The translations under genes and the position numbers were made by a program. A stretch of DNA of 38,822 nucleotides. Source: Candidatus Levyibacteriota bacterium (GTDB lineage: Bacteria; Patescibacteria; Microgenomatia; Levybacterales; UBA12049). This document shows, in pieces, positions 35,584 to 38,822 of the stretch; the first letter of the stretch is position 1; every line of letters begins with the position of its first letter. The stretch is taken from assembly GCA_016182425.1 (NCBI GenBank), contig JACPGP010000024.1, positions 1 through 38,822 on the forward strand, given 5' to 3'. The notes under the pieces were generated by a model. The model searched no databases and was not told where the DNA came from. It worked only from the letters and a program-made list of their open reading frames with translations.

Positions 35584-36639
35584 ATGGATATATTAATTTT
35601 TGTAATAGCACTGTCAATACTAGTTATTGTTCATGAGTTTGGGCATTATTTTGCGGCAAAATTTACCGGAGTAAAAGTTGAAGAATTTGGTCTAGGGTTG
35701 CCGCCAATGATATGGGGTAAAAAAATTGGCCAAACTATTTGGAGTTTGAACTGGTTGCCGATTGGTGGATTTTGCAAACTGGAGGGGGAGAGCCCTGAGG
35801 ATACCAAAAAAAGTACGACTTCGTTCATGTATAAGAATCCTTGGCAAAAAGGACTGATAGTTTTGGGCGGGGTACTAATGAATATAGTGTTGGCAGTGGT
35901 CATCTTTTCGACAGTGTATACAATTTTGGGTGTACCAACCCAAACAAATAAGGTAAAAGTGATTGGAGTAGTTAAAAATTCGCCAGCAGAAACGGCGGGA
36001 ATTAAGGAAAAAGATTGGGTGTTGTCGGTAAATGATGTTTATATATCAAAGCCGGAAGAGCTAACCAAGGAAGTGATTAAGGATAAGGGTAATGAAACAA
36101 ATCTTTTGATCAATCGTGATGATCAGATACTATCTTTTAAGGTGATGGTTCGTGATAATCCACCGGCAGGTGAAGGAGCAATGGGAGTGGCTATATCAAA
36201 TACGGAAATGACTAAAATTGCTTGGTATGAGTTTTATAAAGGAATTGGAGCCGGGTTTAAAGAGGCCTACTTTTGGGGAAAAATCATACTCGGTGGCGTT
36301 ACTAAAATGATCGGAGGACTGTTGATGGGTAAGGTGCCGTCAGATGTAGCTGGTCCAATAGGAATGTTTGAAGCGACCTCAAGTATAAAAAAGAGTCAGG
36401 GATTTTTGGCGGTGATTCATTTTTTTGGAATTGTGTCGGTCAACTTGGCAGTGGTGAATGTTTTGCCTTTCCCGGCACTTGATGGGGGGAGAATTATATT
36501 TGTACTTTACGAGATGTTTACAAAAAAACGAGCCAATCAAAAGTTTGAGGGTTGGGTGAATAATATTGGGATGATGATTTTGTTGACTTTGATACTAGCG
36601 ATCACAGTTGGGGATGTTGCTAGATTGGTAAAAAGATAA
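35584..36639 (+). CDS. rseP: RIP metalloprotease RseP (site-2 protease)
   Basis: A 351-aa M50B protease. HEFGH at 17-21 in the first membrane helix (zinc ligands and catalytic Glu), one PDZ domain at about 105-180 (VIGVVKNSPAETAGIKEKDW), and NVLPFPALDGGRI near residue 300 with the third ligand Asp. Four membrane helices are visible. It cuts anti-sigma factors or signal-peptide remnants inside the membrane. The window thus holds both the PDZ-containing and the minimal form (3513-4097). No clear own promoter; a repeat lies directly before the ATG. Confidence 0.93.
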   Translation: MDILIFVIALSILVIVHEFGHYFAAKFTGVKVEEFGLGLPPMIWGKKIGQTIWSLNWLPIGGFCKLEGESPEDTKKSTTSFMYKNPWQKGLIVLGGVLMNIVLAVVIFSTVYTILGVPTQTNKVKVIGVVKNSPAETAGIKEKDWVLSVNDVYISKPEELTKEVIKDKGNETNLLINRDDQILSFKVMVRDNPPAGEGAMGVAISNTEMTKIAWYEFYKGIGAGFKEAYFWGKIILGGVTKMIGGLLMGKVPSDVAGPIGMFEATSSIKKSQGFLAVIHFFGIVSVNLAVVNVLPFPALDGGRIIFVLYEMFTKKRANQKFEGWVNNIGMMILLTLILAITVGDVARLVKR

Positions 36640-36651
36640 TTCGCAATGACG

Positions 36652-38022
36652 TTAGATCTTGGTGAGCTCGATGATAACGGCGGAGTTTGGTTCGAGATAG
36701 ATCATTTCCCGATAATTAGTGGTAGTAGTGATTTTCTTGGTGGTTGACCTGCCCAGATAAGTAGTTGTTTTCATTTGATAAGTACTGGGAATTAGGCTTT
36801 GGATTGTCAGTGGAAAAGTCTCGGCATGGGTACCTCGAGGGTCATAGTTGACTAACAGGATTTGGATTTTTCCTTGATTTTTTGAAGCTAGGGTTGATAC
36901 CCAGGAACCATTTCCAGATGAAGTTAGTTGGTTACCTTCAAGTAAATTGAGAAATTGGAGAGCATAAAAACGAGGTTTTGGTTTTTGACCTTTGCTGGGA
37001 TGGGTAATTAGTCCCCAACCAGATGATTTGTCGGAACGACTGGTGGGTCCGTCAACTGGTTCAAAAGTGAATGCCCGATGAATTTTGCCGGTAAGATTGG
37101 TAGACATAGCCATCAGATGGATTCCGGAAAGCTTGGAGTCGTACCAAGGGTCGGGCTCGGGATTTGGTCCGACTTCGGTAATAATTCTTTCGATATCAAA
37201 ATAGCGTGGATAATCAGAGAGAATTTGATTTAAACTCTCAAAATCTTTGTTGTAATCTTCGATATTTTTACTGTATTTGTGCCAAGAGATAAAATCGAGG
37301 CGAAGATTATTTTTAGTGGCGGTGGCAAATAAAGATTTAATCCAGTTGGCATAGTAGGCGGTGATGGCGGGGCCACCTATTTTAAAATTGGCACCAGGAG
37401 CACCGTCGACAATTGCCCGAGCGGTTTGGATGTATAAAGTCGAATAATTTGGCTCTTTGCCGTAGTGCCAACCACCAAAAAGATCGGGTTCGTTCCAGAC
37501 CTCATAATAAATACCAGTGATTTTTTTCTCAATAGAATAATGATGAGCAGTGGCTTTGACCAAGCCATACCACTGATTCCAATCTTTAGGTGGGCCGGCA
37601 TTTTGGCCATTGGCGGCCATATCATTGGTAGTGTAGGAGATTGATAACATTGGCTTGGCGCCGGTGAGGAGAATACTATTAACCGCTTCGTCAAGACGAC
37701 TAAAATCGTAATTTCCAGGACCATTGTAGACTTTGTAATAGTCGTAGAGATGGTCGATGCGAATTAGTTCTGGGTGGAGAGAACGAACCTGGGAAATGAC
37801 CGGCTTAATCATATCGGCGGGTTCTTCTCCGCCTTGGGATAGATTTTGCCAAAATGATGAGGGTATTTTGCCTTGAGTCTGAGCAGTATCAATGACGATA
37901 TCGGCGGGGGTACCAGCGGCGCCTTTGCGGATATCGAGAACGGTTTTGATGGCTAAAACGATGAAAGGTAGGGCGAGAAGTAAAAGTAAGGTTTTGAACA
38001 ATTTTTGTTTTTGGTGAGGCAT
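36652..38022 (-). CDS. exported glycoside hydrolase, GH39-like
   Basis: A 456-aa protein with an N-terminal signal anchor (about 10-27, TLLLLLALPFIVLAIKTVL). A TIM-barrel domain follows with the acid/base in YYEVWNEPDL (E178) and the likely nucleophile in IITEVGPNP (E283), the arrangement of GH39 and other clan-A enzymes (beta-xylosidase, iduronidase). A C-terminal beta-sandwich (about 370-456) completes it. It would cut an external or own-surface glycan. TACTAT ends 7 nt before the ATG. Substrate unknown. Confidence 0.8.
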   Translation of the reverse strand: MPHQKQKLFKTLLLLLALPFIVLAIKTVLDIRKGAAGTPADIVIDTAQTQGKIPSSFWQNLSQGGEEPADMIKPVISQVRSLHPELIRIDHLYDYYKVYNGPGNYDFSRLDEAVNSILLTGAKPMLSISYTTNDMAANGQNAGPPKDWNQWYGLVKATAHHYSIEKKITGIYYEVWNEPDLFGGWHYGKEPNYSTLYIQTARAIVDGAPGANFKIGGPAITAYYANWIKSLFATATKNNLRLDFISWHKYSKNIEDYNKDFESLNQILSDYPRYFDIERIITEVGPNPEPDPWYDSKLSGIHLMAMSTNLTGKIHRAFTFEPVDGPTSRSDKSSGWGLITHPSKGQKPKPRFYALQFLNLLEGNQLTSSGNGSWVSTLASKNQGKIQILLVNYDPRGTHAETFPLTIQSLIPSTYQMKTTTYLGRSTTKKITTTTNYREMIYLEPNSAVIIELTKI

Positions 38023-38110
38023 TATATAAATAGTAGCACAATTGATCTATTGACCCGGTTTGGGAAAAGTGTTTTACTTTTCGTATTAGTACGCATTATT
38101 AAACTTTAGA

Positions 38111-38822
38111 ATGATAAAAATAATTAGAAAGGGAATGGCCTTATTTGGTGAGCAAAAAGGATTGGCCCAAATACCGTTGATGGTGGCTTTGTTATTGATG
38201 GCAGTGGCGGTACCGGCAGTAACAAAGTTATCACAGCAGAATCAAGATAATCGAAATAAGGCGGCTGGGTGTCCAGTCTGTCCTGAGGATTTTCACTGTA
38301 GTTCCAGTACTGGTTATCGTTGCGTTGAGGATGGAACTCCAACAAAAAGACCGCCAACTAAACCCCCGTCTACGAAAACACCTGTAAATAGTCCTAAGCC
38401 ACCGACTTCGAAGCCAATTCCTTCAAATGTGATCTGTGGTTCAAGTGGATGTATTACCAGAACTCCAACAAAAAGACCAACCTCAATTCCAATTCCTTCA
38501 AATGTGATCTGTGGTTCAAGTGGATGTATTACCAGAACTCCAACAAAAAGACCAATCCCGACAGGCTGTACTTGTGTTAATGGAGTTCCTGTCGGTACTG
38601 GATGTGGTGGTGTGGGTGTAGGTGGTGGCTGTCGAGTAACGGCTGTGCCTACCTTGAGACCAACAATTAAAATTTTGCCATCAATCACACCAAAGCCTAC
38701 ATCTTCTGGTAAAACGATTAATGGTGATTTTTGTTATCTTGATGGAGATTGTCTTTCTGGAGTTTGTAGTGGAAATGCACTTTTAGGAAATCGAAAATGT
38801 GTAGCTAAAAAGGTTAATGGTG
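38111..38822 (+). CDS. pilin-like Cys/Thr/Pro-rich surface protein (partial, runs off the window)
   Basis: ATG 38111, open to the window end (237 codons seen). The N-terminus KGLAQIPLMVALLLMAVAVP (from about residue 17) is a hydrophobic helix preceded by charged residues, like a pseudopilin or signal anchor. The rest alternates Cys-rich knots (CPVCPEDFHC, CTCVNGVPVGTGC) with Thr/Pro/Lys-rich linkers (TPTKRPPTKPPSTKTP) and contains a 25-residue tandem repeat. Probably an exported filament- or stalk-like protein, similar in style to the one at 2528-3439. A TATTAA box ends 8 nt before the ATG. A short hairpin GAAAAGT/ACTTTTC (about 38063-38081) lies in the gap to the GH39 gene. Confidence 0.65.
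   Translation, partial: MIKIIRKGMALFGEQKGLAQIPLMVALLLMAVAVPAVTKLSQQNQDNRNKAAGCPVCPEDFHCSSSTGYRCVEDGTPTKRPPTKPPSTKTPVNSPKPPTSKPIPSNVICGSSGCITRTPTKRPTSIPIPSNVICGSSGCITRTPTKRPIPTGCTCVNGVPVGTGCGGVGVGGGCRVTAVPTLRPTIKILPSITPKPTSSGKTINGDFCYLDGDCLSGVCSGNALLGNRKCVAKKVNG
38414..38554 (+). repeat. 75-bp tandem repeat in the surface protein gene
   Basis: Copy 1 starts at 38414 and copy 2 at 38489 (nearly complete, to about 38554). Each encodes PIPSNVICGSSGCITRTPTK plus RPTSI. The copies are identical over most of their length, so the array is young. Confidence 0.85.

Noticed and set aside
38314..38688. Minus-strand 124-codon ORF with Gly/Val repeats
   Set aside because: Antisense shadow of the 75-bp repeats in the surface protein gene; the plus frame has a signal anchor, paired cysteines and a start box.

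Overview
The window looks like a chromosomal segment of a small-genome bacterium of the Candidate Phyla Radiation (Patescibacteria), most likely Microgenomates-like. This is an inference from gene content: a very short EF-Ts (152 aa), an S2 with a long Lys-rich tail, pilin-like Cys/Thr/Pro-rich surface proteins, many DUF4143-type ATPases, and dozens of short A/K-rich or 'GCAATGACG'-type micro-repeats. No 16S rRNA is present to confirm it.

Layout. 1-2479 (+): possible small ORF, tRNA-Thr(TGT) whose encoded CCA shares its A with the start codon of a glycosyltransferase, then an IscR-like Rrf2 regulator and a DUF1858 redox protein. 2482-5497: Cys-rich surface protein (-), M50 protease (-), rpmB (+), an unlisted 36-aa Lys-rich protein (-) and fmt (-). 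5530-13234: def (+), O-antigen-ligase-like membrane protein (-), mreB and PBP2 (+), a small unknown gene, and topA (+). 13254-16124 (-): VirD4/TraD-like ATPase followed by three small ORFs. 16249-21452: accessory genes, with a zinc-ribbon protein, Phd-like antitoxin, BrnT/BrnA-type toxin-antitoxin pair, two zinc-ribbon genes between 15-bp inverted repeats, an AbiEii/DUF6922 pair and a DUF4143 ATPase. 21466-28759 (+): a structured leader and a five-gene operon of exported or membrane proteins. 29147-32702: second and third DUF4143 ATPases flanking a lone polytopic membrane protein gene. 32860-36639 (+): rpsB, tsf, small unknown gene, frr, a four-helix-bundle (S23/IVP) gene, rseP. 36652-38822: GH39-like hydrolase (-) and the start of a pilin-like surface protein (+).

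Two styles of gene expression coexist. Most resident genes show a TATAAT-like -10 box ending only 5-8 nt before ATG/GTG, which predicts leaderless mRNAs. In contrast, three accessory units (17.97-18.6 kb, 21.9-28.6 kb, 30.7-31.4 kb) have good Shine-Dalgarno sequences, long structured leaders, visibly higher G+C and different codon use, and each is followed by a composite hairpin. The five-gene unit is the best candidate for an undescribed system: an exported degenerate M23-like protein, a polytopic membrane protein with a cytoplasmic Pro/Gln linker, a membrane-anchored 3D/double-psi-barrel wall protein, and two large membrane-anchored surface proteins. I infer a cell-envelope apparatus. Its function is unknown.

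Starts were revised where promoter position or SD placement decided them. No CRISPR array, integrase or transposase was seen. All calls are by reading; no similarity search was run.
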